Source of the DNA: Heterostelium multicystogenum
Lineage: Eukaryota > Evosea > Eumycetozoa > Acytosteliales > Acytosteliaceae
Length of the DNA: 49,159 bases
Reading direction: 5' to 3'
Assembly (NCBI GenBank): GCA_003667245.1
Contig: RCNN01000248.1
Span: 1 to 49,159, forward strand
The notes beneath the pieces were generated by a model. It worked only from the letters and a program-made list of their open reading frames with translations. It did no database searches and was not told where the DNA came from. The position numbers and the translations under genes were made by a program. Of this stretch, positions 11,111 to 21,700 are shown piece by piece (position 1 is the first letter of the stretch; every line of letters begins with the position of its first letter).

Positions 11111-12151
11111 ATGCAAACAATCAAAAATTTCTTAGTTGACCAATATGCCAAGCTTAATTACATTCCAGTTGATCTCACTGGAAAAGTGATCATAGTAACT
11201 GGAAGTAATATTGGAATTGGATATGCTACTGTTCAACACTTTTTAAAAATGAATCCTACTCGTATCATTCTTGCTTGCAGAAATATGAAGAAAGCCAACG
11301 ATGCAATTGAAAAATTGAAATCCGAGAGTACTTTCATAAATACTGATGGAGGTGTCATTGTTGAGGCCATGGAGTTGGATATCTCATCTTTCGATTCAGT
11401 AAAATCATTTGCAAAGAGATATGAATCACGAGAACTACCACTTCACCTTCTCATCAATAATGCAGGACTTGGAGGAAATATGACATTCTCTTTGACAAAA
11501 GATGGACATGAAACAATGTATGCAACCAATCATCTTGGAACTACTCTTTTGACTTTGTTGCTTCTTCCAACCATCAGAAAGACTGCTCTACAACCAAATA
11601 CATGCCCAAGAATTATCAATCTTGCATCAGAAGTACATCTTTGGACAGACTTTTCAGTCAAAGACACTCCAAATATCATTGAAGCAATGGATGATCCAAA
11701 GAAGATCATTGGATTCGATAGATATTCCATTTCAAAGATGATGAATGTTCTCTTCACCAAAAGTCTGGCAAGACATCTTCATGAATCGAAATTCGAAGAA
11801 GACAAGAGAATCACAGTCCATTCCATCAATCCAGGAATGGTAACTTCAGATCTTGGTTTGAAAGAAGATAAATCATGGTTGGAGAAGTTTGCATTCAAGA
11901 CTTTAAATACAATTTTAAGTTATATCATCGCAAGAACACCAGAGGAGGGTTCGAAAACAACAATTGTTGCAGCAATAAGTCCAGACTATGGTGTTGAGAG
12001 TGGTGTTGAAAATGGTCTTTATTTCTCCTCATGTAAACCAGCCAAAGTTAATCCACTTGCTGACGGTGAAGTCGGTAAAGATCTTGCCGAAAGATTGTGG
12101 AAAGAAACATTAGAAGTGCTTCCAAAAGAAGTTTTAGAAGTATCATTTTAA
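11111..12151 (+). CDS. short-chain dehydrogenase/reductase, retinol dehydrogenase-like
   Basis: An intact 346-residue single-exon gene. Seen: the NAD(P)-binding motif TGSNIGIG at residues 30-37, the cofactor-stabilising NNAG at about 116-119, a Ser in LASEVH ahead of the active site, and the catalytic YSISK at 205-209 (Tyr205, Lys209). NPG follows at the expected distance (SINPGMVTSDL). This is the classical or retinol-dehydrogenase/WW-oxidoreductase-like SDR layout, which oxidises or reduces alcohols, retinoids, lipids or steroids. The substrate cannot be told from sequence. There is no clear N-terminal membrane anchor; the first 25 residues (MQTIKNFLVDQYAKLNYIPV) look like a short amphipathic lead. 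The start is the first ATG after an AT-only stretch. It is convergent with the cysteine protease gene. Confidence 0.88.
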   Translation: MQTIKNFLVDQYAKLNYIPVDLTGKVIIVTGSNIGIGYATVQHFLKMNPTRIILACRNMKKANDAIEKLKSESTFINTDGGVIVEAMELDISSFDSVKSFAKRYESRELPLHLLINNAGLGGNMTFSLTKDGHETMYATNHLGTTLLTLLLLPTIRKTALQPNTCPRIINLASEVHLWTDFSVKDTPNIIEAMDDPKKIIGFDRYSISKMMNVLFTKSLARHLHESKFEEDKRITVHSINPGMVTSDLGLKEDKSWLEKFAFKTLNTILSYIIARTPEEGSKTTIVAAISPDYGVESGVENGLYFSSCKPAKVNPLADGEVGKDLAERLWKETLEVLPKEVLEVSF

Positions 12152-12329
12152 CAACACTAACAAACCAAACAATATCCTGTTAATAAATTCACAAGTACTG
12201 TTTATTCAGTACAATTTGCCAAAAAAGAAACAATCAAGATATTGAAAAATAGGTATTCGATTTATTTATTTATAATTTTGGTATTTGTTCTTTAGGTTCA
12301 ACCAGAAAGAAAAATGAATGAAAATTAAT

Positions 12330-13320
12330 TTAAGCATGAACTGGCATGGATGACATGGTGGCAATACCGCAGTGGTTGTTTCTGTCCTTGGCCATGTTGA
12401 TGTAACCAGCATTACCCCACTTGGTACCCCAGGAGTTCTTGACAATCCAGTAGGAGGAGGAACCATCATTACCGTAACCGACGGCCAAGACACCGTGGGA
12501 CAAGGAGGTGGATGAGCACATTGGGTCATAGTAGACACCAGTCTTGTAGAGTTGGAATGAGGAGTGACCAGCATCAATGGCAACGGAAAACTGGACCAAT
12601 GTTCAATTTGGCAGCCAAATCAGCTTCTGAACCACGCTTGACGTCAACGTAGGAACGGAGCTTGGCACCAGAGTTAGCTGGGTCGTACTTGCAGGTGTAG
12701 GAGTCACGCATTTCGTATGGATATGACTCTTCAGTGTCGATACCACCTTGCTTGATGATGTATTGCATAGCAGAGTCCATCAAACCACCATTGCAACCGT
12801 GGTTTCCATATGAACGGGAGCAATCCATCAAGTTTTGTTCAGAGAGGGAGACGAAGTTTCCAGTGGCAATTTGGTGAGCACCTTCGACAGAACCGGTAGT
12901 AGAGAAAGCCCAGCATGAACCGCATTGTCCTTGATCCTTGACACGACCAACAGCACCCTTGGTTCTCCAATCGAGGGAGGACTTGACTGGGGTGAAGACT
13001 TGATCCAAAGTAACTGGTTGAGCTGGCAACTTGGAGGCATCAACGTTCATTCCCAAGTAAACGGCACGGAATTCCTCATTAGTCATATCAGCAAAAATGG
13101 TGGCACCGAGAACGGTCTCCTTGTTAACAGCATTCCATCTATGAATGTAGTCAAGATTGTCCTTGAAAGCATTGTATCTTCCTTGGAATTCGAAGACATC
13201 GTATTGACGATCGTTGGCAACCATCCAGTTGGTGAATTGGTTTTGGTAGTGCTTTTCAGCAAACAATCTTGATCCGGCAGCAATACCGACGATCATAAAA
13301 AGAGCCAATAATAATTTCAT
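12330..13320 (-). CDS. cathepsin L-like cysteine protease precursor (C1A)
   Basis: Papain-family lysosomal or secreted protease. Residues 1-16 ([16 protein letters not shown]) form a signal peptide. The I29 inhibitory prodomain follows ([27 protein letters not shown]). The mature domain begins near [19 protein letters not shown]. The catalytic cysteine is in QCGSCWAF (Cys136); the catalytic His is in [11 protein letters not shown] and the Asn in [17 protein letters not shown], typical of cathepsin L-type enzymes, is present. The frame breaks once, at a run of four A on the plus strand (12587-12590). One base fewer restores [11 protein letters not shown], the normal family sequence, so this is probably a base error. 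Codon choice is notably more C/G-ending than its neighbours, suggesting high expression. Total length after correction is about 330 residues, normal for the family. Confidence 0.92.
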
Positions 13321-13883
13321 TATTGAATAATAATTTTAGTTGTTGTTTTTGGATATATACTAGATATTATACACAAATAATACAAGATTTAAAAATAAAT
13401 AATTTAATATTATTTGTTTGATTGGATTGGATGAATGAATGAATATATCTGAAAAGTTCAGCTTCATCTTGTTTAAATAGTCAACTATCCAAGTCTCTTA
13501 AATTGGATATTATTTTTAAAAGTAAATCACTTTAGAATTTTCTGTTTAGTCTGGATACTTAATTTGATGTAATTTTTACTTTTTTAGAATTCATCTGTTT
13601 AATTAGTCTGTTTTTATCTGGCTATTTAGAATGATGCTAAAATAAAGATGTCATTTTCAAACAGGAAAATCACAAAAAAACAGGATAAAAAAACAGAATT
13701 GTCGAAAGAGTCAATGGTTGGAATACCAGAGATTTTAGTTTTTAGTTTTTTGATCGAAAAACACTTTGTGTTTACACACCTGGACCAGAAATCAGCAAAC
13801 CAACAAAATTAATAATAATAATACAAAGTTAATATATTCATTATAATATGGTTAGATTTTTATAAAAGCAAAGCAAAACAAAA
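13321..13883. other. intergenic, AT-rich
   Basis: About 560 bases between the protease start and the stop of the next gene. It contains repeated short motifs of the type TCTGTTTA or TCTGGATA and A runs (13670-13700). The 60 bases just before the protease ATG are A/T-rich promoter-like sequence. No coding signal is seen. Confidence 0.5.
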
Positions 13884-15350
13884 TTAATAATTACTTGAGT
13901 AATGTATTATAGTCTTCCATTGGTAGTTGTTTTTGGCTTTTAGTTCTATTAAGTGATTAGCTAGCCACATATCAACGTAGAGATGAGATAGTCTGTTGTC
14001 TTCTTTGCAAAGTAGTTCTGCTAGTGCTTTTTGCTCTTGTTCTGTTTCGAATACTTTACAAAATCTTAGCTTGAGGTGATTGATAGTCTGGTTTTCTTTG
14101 AGTAACTCAATCAAAGCTTTGGAGGAAGGTTTGTCTGCAAACTGCAGTCCGAGAGCTTCGACCGTTTTGTTTTTAGCTAGACCTTTGCACACCATTTCAA
14201 ATTCTTTATCGACTCTGATTGTTAGAATTTTGAGAGACTTGAGTGTGCAGTTCTCAAGAGAATCGTAAAATGTCGTATTGATGTATGGGAAGTTAACCAA
14301 CTTGAACTTTTCAATGGTGTTATTTACCACCAACAGATCACTGAATGCATTCTCCATTGTCTTTGATATAACGGATGGAGTTGGCCTCTTTGATTGCTGC
14401 CAATTAATTAGATTTAGGTGTTTGACCGTCTTGTTGCGCTTGAGTGCTTGGAAGAAGAGATCTGCATCTGCCTGGAACATTGGATCGTTATTATTCAAGT
14501 TAATTTTAATTTTCAGGGTGTGAAGGCTAAGAGATAATCCATCTGAAAGAATAGCAGTCATTGCAGCAGGAAGGATGTTAACAATGTGAAGAACAGAGAG
14601 ATTCTGGATGGTGTGGAGCTTTTTCCAAATGTCCGGTTTCAATTTATCTACCCATTGGAATGTCTGGAAGTTGGTTGGTGGGATGGGTTCAACTGATTTC
14701 TCGATGTTCTTAATATGTTCTATGGTGTTGGTGAAGCTAATATCGTCAAAGTTGCAGTTGACATAGGTTTCTAACCATTGAATATTGTTCTTGGCATTTG
14801 CAAGATATTTAATATTCTTGATAACAATGGTACTATCCAGCTCATTGCTAATAATTGGTGACACCTGATACTGGAACCTTCCTTTAGCTGGGTGTTTGCT
14901 GATGAAATTTTGTAGCAATGTGATCTCAGTCTCGAGAATGACGGTTCTTAGTCGACCATTATCATAGAATTTGTTGAGCACCGTTTCGTATTGCTTTGTC
15001 CAAGGGTACACATGTATGATCTTTAGAGTCGATATATTCTCGAATCGCAACAAACTGAATTTGTTCGACAATAGCTTAACATTGATGGTCCGATATTCGT
15101 TCGATAACTTTTTCTTAATGGGATAGATATTCAGTAGAGTATTGGATTCAAAATAGATTTGCAAAAATGACAACAACTTTGATATTGTGTGAAACCAGTT
15201 CCACGACACCAAAGCCATATCCAACACAGAAAAGCGAGGTGACTCTCTCATGAATAGATGAGAGCTCTGGCTATTTTGGTTAAAGAATATCTTTTCGACA
15301 TCTATCTTTTGAAATATTAACTGTAGCATTAAATTATTTATTTTGTCCAT
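13884..15350 (-). CDS. F-box/LRR-like protein, intact member
   Basis: An intact 488-residue frame and the best reference copy of the local family. The N-terminus (MDKINNLMLQLIFQKIDVEK) resembles a degenerate F-box, and ALVSWNWFHTISKLLSF is the helix that normally follows it. A family-specific block shared with the gene at 7755-9320 contains VYPW, ETEITLLQNFISKHPAKGRF and QYQVSP. The C-terminal half holds at least five leucine-rich units (KTVKHLNLINW, NTIEKFKLVNF, KSLKILTIRV, KTVEALGLQF, QTINHLKLRF). Known biology suggests an SCF adaptor or an LRR scaffold; the actual partner is unknown. It lies in tandem with its relatives, separated by about 80 bases from the gene upstream. Confidence 0.7.
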   Translation of the reverse strand: MDKINNLMLQLIFQKIDVEKIFFNQNSQSSHLFMRESPRFSVLDMALVSWNWFHTISKLLSFLQIYFESNTLLNIYPIKKKLSNEYRTINVKLLSNKFSLLRFENISTLKIIHVYPWTKQYETVLNKFYDNGRLRTVILETEITLLQNFISKHPAKGRFQYQVSPIISNELDSTIVIKNIKYLANAKNNIQWLETYVNCNFDDISFTNTIEHIKNIEKSVEPIPPTNFQTFQWVDKLKPDIWKKLHTIQNLSVLHIVNILPAAMTAILSDGLSLSLHTLKIKINLNNNDPMFQADADLFFQALKRNKTVKHLNLINWQQSKRPTPSVISKTMENAFSDLLVVNNTIEKFKLVNFPYINTTFYDSLENCTLKSLKILTIRVDKEFEMVCKGLAKNKTVEALGLQFADKPSSKALIELLKENQTINHLKLRFCKVFETEQEQKALAELLCKEDNRLSHLYVDMWLANHLIELKAKNNYQWKTIIHYSSNY

Positions 15351-15426
15351 TGTTTCAAATGAATGAAGAAATGAAGTTGATGTGATCAGATTTGTTGATC
15401 AATAGTGCATAAGCCATGAATTACCA

Positions 15427-17125
15427 TCATTTCATAAATGAAATTGAATTAAATCCGCACTTTTTCGCAAAAATAATCATGTGATTAAAAGGGTACACAA
15501 AGACCTTAAGAGGAGGGGTTGGTCTAACTACTTTCGGACTGTCAAAAAAAAAAACAAAATGATCATTTTTTAGTATAAATTCACAGTTTGCTTGTTTTCG
15601 AATGGGTTTGGCGAATGTCTCATCCTTCCCCCTTATGAATGATATTAACTTACCAAAACAATGGATATTAAGATCTTTAAAAAATTTGTAGGGCACGAAA
15701 TGATTGGAATTTGATTTAAGATTGTTGGTGATTGCTTCATTATTTGAAACGGTGATTATCTGAATGGATTGATTTGCATCCAAGTATTCTGAGAATTTTC
15801 TTGTATCTCCCATATTGGTGAAGTAATACCCTATGTCCAATCGAACGATGCTTGTGTTCAACTGTAGTTGTTTCCATCATGATTTCGTCGAAAAAGGTGT
15901 TGAAACTTTGGCTGAGATAGAGGTGCCGAATGGTACAGTCTTGACCAAGACTAAATAACCAATCTCGGTGGTCTGGACGCGGTAACTTCATTTTCAGAGT
16001 GTGAACATTCTTAAAGTACTTGGTAGGATTAAAAAATATTTTGTATCGATTGCTCATCGGTGCTATAGCTACGTAGCGATCGAATTTTAGGTAACATATT
16101 CTGGTATTGACAACATTGATCGGAATTTGTGGTCCTTGATAGGTAGAAGCCTTAAAGAAGCTTTGTGACAACTTTAGTTTCTTTAGCGTTGTACTGGCCA
16201 TTAACGGCACGATGGCGGAATCTTCCATGTTATTCTGGAGATTGAGTGATACAAGCGTTTTAGAATTTATAATGTGCTCAATGTGATTTTCATCATATGT
16301 ATTAAAGGTTAAAACAAGTTTGACAAGTTGGTTGCACCTTCCTAAAAATTGGTAAAATCCAACTGGAGTAGGATGTTGGTGGTTAGAACTGTAGAAATTA
16401 TACGATAGCTTCGAACAACTGGTGTCAATTTGATTGAAGTCAGCGTCAATAGAGTGAAAAGTTTGTTGCAATCGTACTTTGTCCATTTTCTTTTGTTTCT
16501 TCAGAACCTCGAAGACCTGATCGGTGTTGCTCGGTGTATTAGTAGGCATCTGGACTGTAGGCATGTCTGTAATGGGAATGGTGATTTGTGTTATGATATT
16601 CACAATGTGATCTGTCAATAGCTTGGTACCCCCAACAAAAGATATGCTTTTACATTGACTATTGATGACCTCTATCATGTGATCAAGTAATTTATAGTTG
16701 GTGTCATAGTTGTAGTTGATGGATATGTTGGAATGAGTGTACGCCAGTCGCTTAAAGATATCGAGAAACTGACTTTCCAGCATGACAACGGTTCCAAATA
16801 GAGAGAACCTTGGAATATCAATAATTATATTATACGAGTATGAAAGAATACAATAGGGATTAAGTATCTTTTCGTAATCGTAGAGCCTACAGATTCCAAA
16901 GAAGTAAGTTGGATGGCACCGAACCTTGAAGTATCTTGACACCTCCATTTTCATAAATTCAAACCATCTCTTTGAAACCAGATTCAACGATAACTTCCAC
17001 CTAAAAGTACTGCCTATATCATGAAACAGATAGAGGAATATCTGTCTTTGAACATAGTCTATCAACGATCTATTTCCAGCAATACCAATATTCTGATTGC
17101 TATGTGATTCATTAGTGATTTTCAT
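15427..17125 (-). CDS. F-box/LRR-like protein, third cluster member
   Basis: ATG at 17125. An F-box-like opening (YVQRQIFLYLFHDIG, then LSLNLVSKRWFEFMKMEVSR) is followed by a long region with scattered leucine-rich units (KTLVSLNLQNN, TTLKKLKLSQSFF, CTIRHLYLSQSF, TSIVRLDIGYYF). It is more diverged from the other two, and the VYPW/GRFQYQV block is not evident. The frame shifts once near 15865-15880, at an AAA run. After the shift the LRR pattern simply continues (LNTSIVRLDIGYYFTNM), so the two open frames belong to one gene of about 560 residues ending at 15427. The last 60 residues lose the LRR pattern. Confidence 0.6.
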
Positions 17126-17278
17126 GTCTAAAATATGATGTATAGATTCAAGCCAAATACTAAATTATTATGTTTGCATATTTGCAAAGATTTGAGAATG
17201 ATTAATGTTGATCAGCTGTGTTTTATTTTTGCTTATTAGTGTTATTTTTAATGATCTTAAAAATAAGATATCATTGTA

Positions 17279-18130
17279 ATGAATGCTCGAAAGAGGCTAC
17301 AGCTATTGGAATCAGAGAAAGTTAATAATCAACTTGATGAGAAGTCACTGCAAAGAAGAAGAGTATTTCTTTCGTTGATCAAGAATAAATATGTTTGTAA
17401 ATTGATTTTTGATCATGTTGTCAATATAAACAATATCGTTAGCAACTGTAGACAAAGCCTAAAGTGGACACAACTTCTCAATTCACCTGTGGATTTATCA
17501 TACTATGGATACCTTGAACCACTGTCGAGGTTTATATCATCAAATCCAAGGCAATTTAGAAAAGAATTCAAAGCCTCGATTTTAGTGGCTGCCCAGCAAG
17601 GTCATCTTTCAATCATAGAGCATCTGTGCTTCAATAGTATGACAAGACAATATGATTTACCATCGCATCTCGTTTCAATTGCAGCGTCACGTGGTCATTT
17701 TGAGATTATTCGATTCATCTTGGAGAGACACACCTGTGCCTCTAAAAATCAAGATCTGGCATTGGCTTTGGCATCAGCAATAGAATACGGTCATATGGAG
17801 AGTGTGCTGTATCTCCACAAACATGTGAAACCATCATCGAAGCATGATAGAAGACTGACAAAAGCTATGGATATCGCAGCTCTAAAAGGCTCATTGAATG
17901 TCATACAGTTTTTGAATGAAAATAGAACAGAGTCTTGTACTTACAGATCAATAGACTACGCAATCACCAACGGACACATAGAAGTAGTTAAATATCTTTT
18001 CGAAAATTGCACACAGTCCACATACATGTTGGAATTAGGTGCTTCAATCAGTTTAGCAATGAGCTGTAAACAACCAGAAATAGCAGATTATTTACAACAA
18101 AATTCAATTTACTGTGCCCAAACCGAATAA
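17279..18130 (+). CDS. dictyostelid-type ankyrin repeat protein
   Basis: An intact 283-residue single-exon gene. The N-terminal block (VFLSLIKNKYVCKLIFDHVV) is the lead segment seen in the very large dictyostelid ankyrin family. Residues about 90-270 hold at least five degenerate ankyrin units: ILVAAQQGHLSIIEHLC, LVSIAASRGHFEIIRFILE, ALASAIEYGHMESVLYLH, AMDIAALKGSLNVIQFLNE and AIDYAITNGHIEVVKYLF-like (written here by position around residues 230-250). The role is protein binding; the partner is unknown. The gene is divergent from the F-box gene cluster, with only about 150 bases between starts, so the two may share a promoter region. It is short compared with family members of 400-700 residues. 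Confidence 0.78.
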   Translation: MNARKRLQLLESEKVNNQLDEKSLQRRRVFLSLIKNKYVCKLIFDHVVNINNIVSNCRQSLKWTQLLNSPVDLSYYGYLEPLSRFISSNPRQFRKEFKASILVAAQQGHLSIIEHLCFNSMTRQYDLPSHLVSIAASRGHFEIIRFILERHTCASKNQDLALALASAIEYGHMESVLYLHKHVKPSSKHDRRLTKAMDIAALKGSLNVIQFLNENRTESCTYRSIDYAITNGHIEVVKYLFENCTQSTYMLELGASISLAMSCKQPEIADYLQQNSIYCAQTE

Positions 18131-18264
18131 ATTAAAAGATATGAAATATTACTCTCAGTTGTCTTTGAACTAAACCCATATAATGTTTATTTTTAATTAA
18201 AAGGTTGTTTTTCAATGGTTAGCTTCAGTTTAAAATATTTTCTGAAACTTCATGGACATCGAAA

Positions 18265-18310
18265 GTCAGGATGGTTTTAAAAGCGGTTATCAATACAGAT
18301 TATCTCTGTA
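18265..18310 (+). pseudogene. tRNA 5'-half relic flanking the retrotransposon
   Basis: Bases 18257-18275 match the sequence around the start of the tRNA at 23320 almost exactly (ACATCGAARGTCAGGATGGT), and GGTTATCA recurs downstream as in that tRNA's D-arm. It is followed by a possible anticodon hairpin (TACAG-ATTATCT-CTGTA), but there is no T-arm or 3' acceptor strand. I read it as a decayed or partial copy of a tRNA gene on the far side of the element. It could also be a chance-preserved duplication of the insertion target region. Confidence 0.4.
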
Positions 18311-18350
18311 ATAATAATATTTTTATTTCTACGGTGATGCAAGGATAAAA

Positions 18351-18715
18351 TATGGTAAGTACCTATAGAGGTCAGATAAGAATAATAAAGATAATGTTAA
18401 TAACACAACCCTGCAGTTGGCAAAGGTTGATAGAAATAACTAATAAGAAAAGATAAGATTAAAAGATAAACTTTTATTATAAGAAGATTAGTACTAATGG
18501 TACTGAAAGGCGATTTGTAATAAGAAGAGGAGTTGGTATTTATACTTGTAGAAATGATTCCTTAGAAGAATCAGATATTATTATTATTAGAAGGTAGTTG
18601 GAAAGATAATGATTAATGGGTTTAACCCTTATGATTATTTGAATAGGAAGATGTTATCTAGATCTTCTAAAGATCTGGATCAAGAGTTGTTAACGGGTCT
18701 AGTAGTCTTACTATA
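18351..18715 (-). repeat. 3' LTR (left copy)
   Basis: 365 bp, identical by eye to 22940-23304. On the plus strand it runs from TATGGTAAG to CTTACTATA. Relative to the element this is the 3' LTR, because the polypurine tract and the end of the ORF lie directly to its right. Confidence 0.95.
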
Positions 18716-18719
18716 TTAT

Positions 18720-18728
18720 CCCCTTTTT
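18720..18728 (-). other. polypurine tract
   Basis: Minus strand AAAAAGGGG followed by ATAA and then the LTR. This is the expected second-strand primer site. It overlaps the last bases of the ORF: the TAA stop is at 18727-18729, so coding and replication signals are packed together. Confidence 0.8.
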
Positions 18729-21700
18729 AAGCATATTTCATCCGATCTGCATTGACGGTCTTTAAGTAATTATTTGGCAGATCAACCTTATAAGTGTTTG
18801 GACCAAGTTTCTCCAGAACGGTATAAGGACCGAACCATGTAGGAAGAATTTTGCCTTGACCGGCTTCCTTGAAGCGATCGAATACATGTGGCATGTATAC
18901 ATAGACTTGATCATTCACTTTATATTCTGCTGGTTTCCTTGTTCGATTGTAGTAGAAAGCGTTGGACTCAGCTCTCTCTTTGTAGTGCTTCTTGGCGATG
19001 AAGAATCCCATCTTTAACGAATTCTCTAAGTCGTCAGCGTATGAGGAAGATATCTTTAACATAAGTCGTTGAGTGACTGGATGGATACGTAAGGTAGTAT
19101 CAATTGGAAGACGAGGAGAGCGTCCATACATAAGTTGAAAAGGAGAATAGCCCGTAACAGCATGTGGAGTGATTCTATAAGCGAATAGAACTCCTTGAAG
19201 GTAGATATCCCAATTCGAGAATTGATGTTCTTCAGAGTATGCTTTAAGTAATTGCAATACAGTTTGAATCGAACGTTCAGAGATGGCATCGGTTTGTGGA
19301 TGATAAGGTGCGGTGTTAACCTTCTTTACACCGAAAAGATGATTGATATGTTGAACAACAGAAGCAAGAAAATGAGTTCCGCAGTCAGAAAGTAACTTGA
19401 ATGGAGCACCATAACGAGTGAAGATGTCATTGAAGAGGTGATATGCTGCAGTTTCTGCTGTTTTATCCTTTGTTGGAAAAGCTTCGACCCATTTGGTAAA
19501 ATGATCAACAATGACAAGAATATATTGATAACCTCGGTCAGTTTTGCACAGAGGACCAAGATAATCGATACCGATCATTTCGAATGGAAAAGAAGTTTCG
19601 ATTGGAATAAGATGACCAGTGTTTCTTGAATAGCGTCTTTTGATTTGTAAGCATTTTGGACAGTGTAAGACATGATTTTTGACATCGTGAATCATTCCAA
19701 TCCAGAAGTAGCGTTCCTTGATTTTAGCAAGAGTCTTTTGAACTCCTAGATGTCCCCCAGTGATAAGATCATCATGTAACATACTCATGATTCGATTAGT
19801 GAGACTTTTAGGAACACATAATTGGATTTGTTGCAGAGGAGTGGTGATGATACTATTTTGATGTTTGAATCCTCTAAATAATAAGTCATCAGAGTAGACG
19901 TAGAATTCACTGCTTAAAAGAATGTGACGAGCAGCTTTATCATCATTTGGAAGAGTTTTATCTTTAAGATATGCAATCATATCTTTGAATAGTGGACATT
20001 TCAATAGTTCTGACTTCCATAATTCCAATGTGATTTCTGTTGAAGATAAGATGTTCAAGACAGTCGAGACAGGGTCTCTAGATAATAAATCTGCAATTGT
20101 GTTTTCAGAACCGGGTCTATAAATGATTTCAAAATTCATTTCTTGTAATTTTAATGACCAACGAATGAGACGAGAATTAAGTTTTGCAGAAAATAGGTAT
20201 TTGAGTGGTTGATGATCAGTGATAACTGTAAAGAAGTTACCATGAAGATAAGGTCTATAGTTCTCAATAGCAAGAACAATAGCTAGACATTCACGTTCAG
20301 TGGCACTGTAATTCATTTGAGCATTGTTTAAAGATTTTGAAAAAAATGAGATAGGTTTATCAGATTGTTTGAGAACAGCACCAACTCCGATGTTAGAAGC
20401 ATCTGTTTCTAATACAAATGGTTGATGAACGTTTGGAAAAGCTAACTGCATATCAGAAGTGATACATTCTATGAGTTGTTGTCGAATAGTTTCATGTTCC
20501 ATTTTCCAGTTGAATTCATTATCCTTACGAGTAAGTAAGTATAGAGGATGAGCAATCTTAGCCATATTAGGAATAAAGTTTCGACAATAGTTGATCATTC
20601 CTAAGAATCTTTGAAGACTTCTAATGTCAGTGGGTGGAGCCAAATTTTTGATGGTTTTGCATTTATGAGGATCCACAGTTAGACCTTGAGCGGAGATTTG
20701 ATATCCTACAAAAACTAATTTTCCGACTCCAATCTCGCATTTATCCTTTTTCAATTTTAGATTATGACGAGTGAATATATTAAGGATGGTTCGAAGATGA
20801 ATGAGATGGTCTTTCATTGATTTTGAAAAGATGATTACATCGTCAAGATACACAATGACGAAGATATTGATATGTTTTCGAAGAATATGATTCATAAATC
20901 TTTGAAAAGTTGCTGGACTATTTGTTAATCCCATGGCCATTGCTTTAAATTGAAATAAGCCTTTATGAGTAATAAAAGCAGTTTTCGGTTTGTCTTCCTC
21001 TTTCATAGGTATTTGATAATATCCAGAGATTAGATCTATTTTAGAAAATACAGTACATCCTACCATGTATGCCCATATGTCATCTAATCGTGGAAGAGGA
21101 TATCGATCTTTAATTGTGATACTGTTTAATTTCTTGTAAGAAATACAAAATCTATAAGTTCCATCTTTTTTAGGTACTAATAATACAATGGCAGAGTATG
21201 GTGAACTTGATTCTTCAATGATGTTTGCTTTTAATAATTTATCCAATTCCTTTTCCAATGTTTCTTTTTCTAGAACTGAGTATCTAGGAAGTGTACTTGA
21301 TGTTGGCGACGAATTAGGTACCAAATTGATTTCGTGTTCCACTGTTTTGACTTGATTTTCAAAAAAGAATTGGTCATTGAAAATATCTTTGAATTCGTCC
21401 ATTATGTTGGCAATGGAATCTTCTGCTTCCATTTGAATATTGTTAACAAGTGAAGTATTATAAGTTTCCAAGGAGGGAACAATACTCTGGATAATATCCT
21501 TGCTGTTGAACATGGATTTTCTGATGTCCAATCCATTATATAGTTGCGTTGACCATCCATTGATTAGACATTTCAATAAATTGGAATGAAGAAGGACTTC
21601 TAATTTTAATGCCATAAGTAGATCCATACCCAATATACATTTAAAAAGTAGATCCGACGATTTAATAATTTTCACTGAAGATTTCATTTGATGTGTTCCA

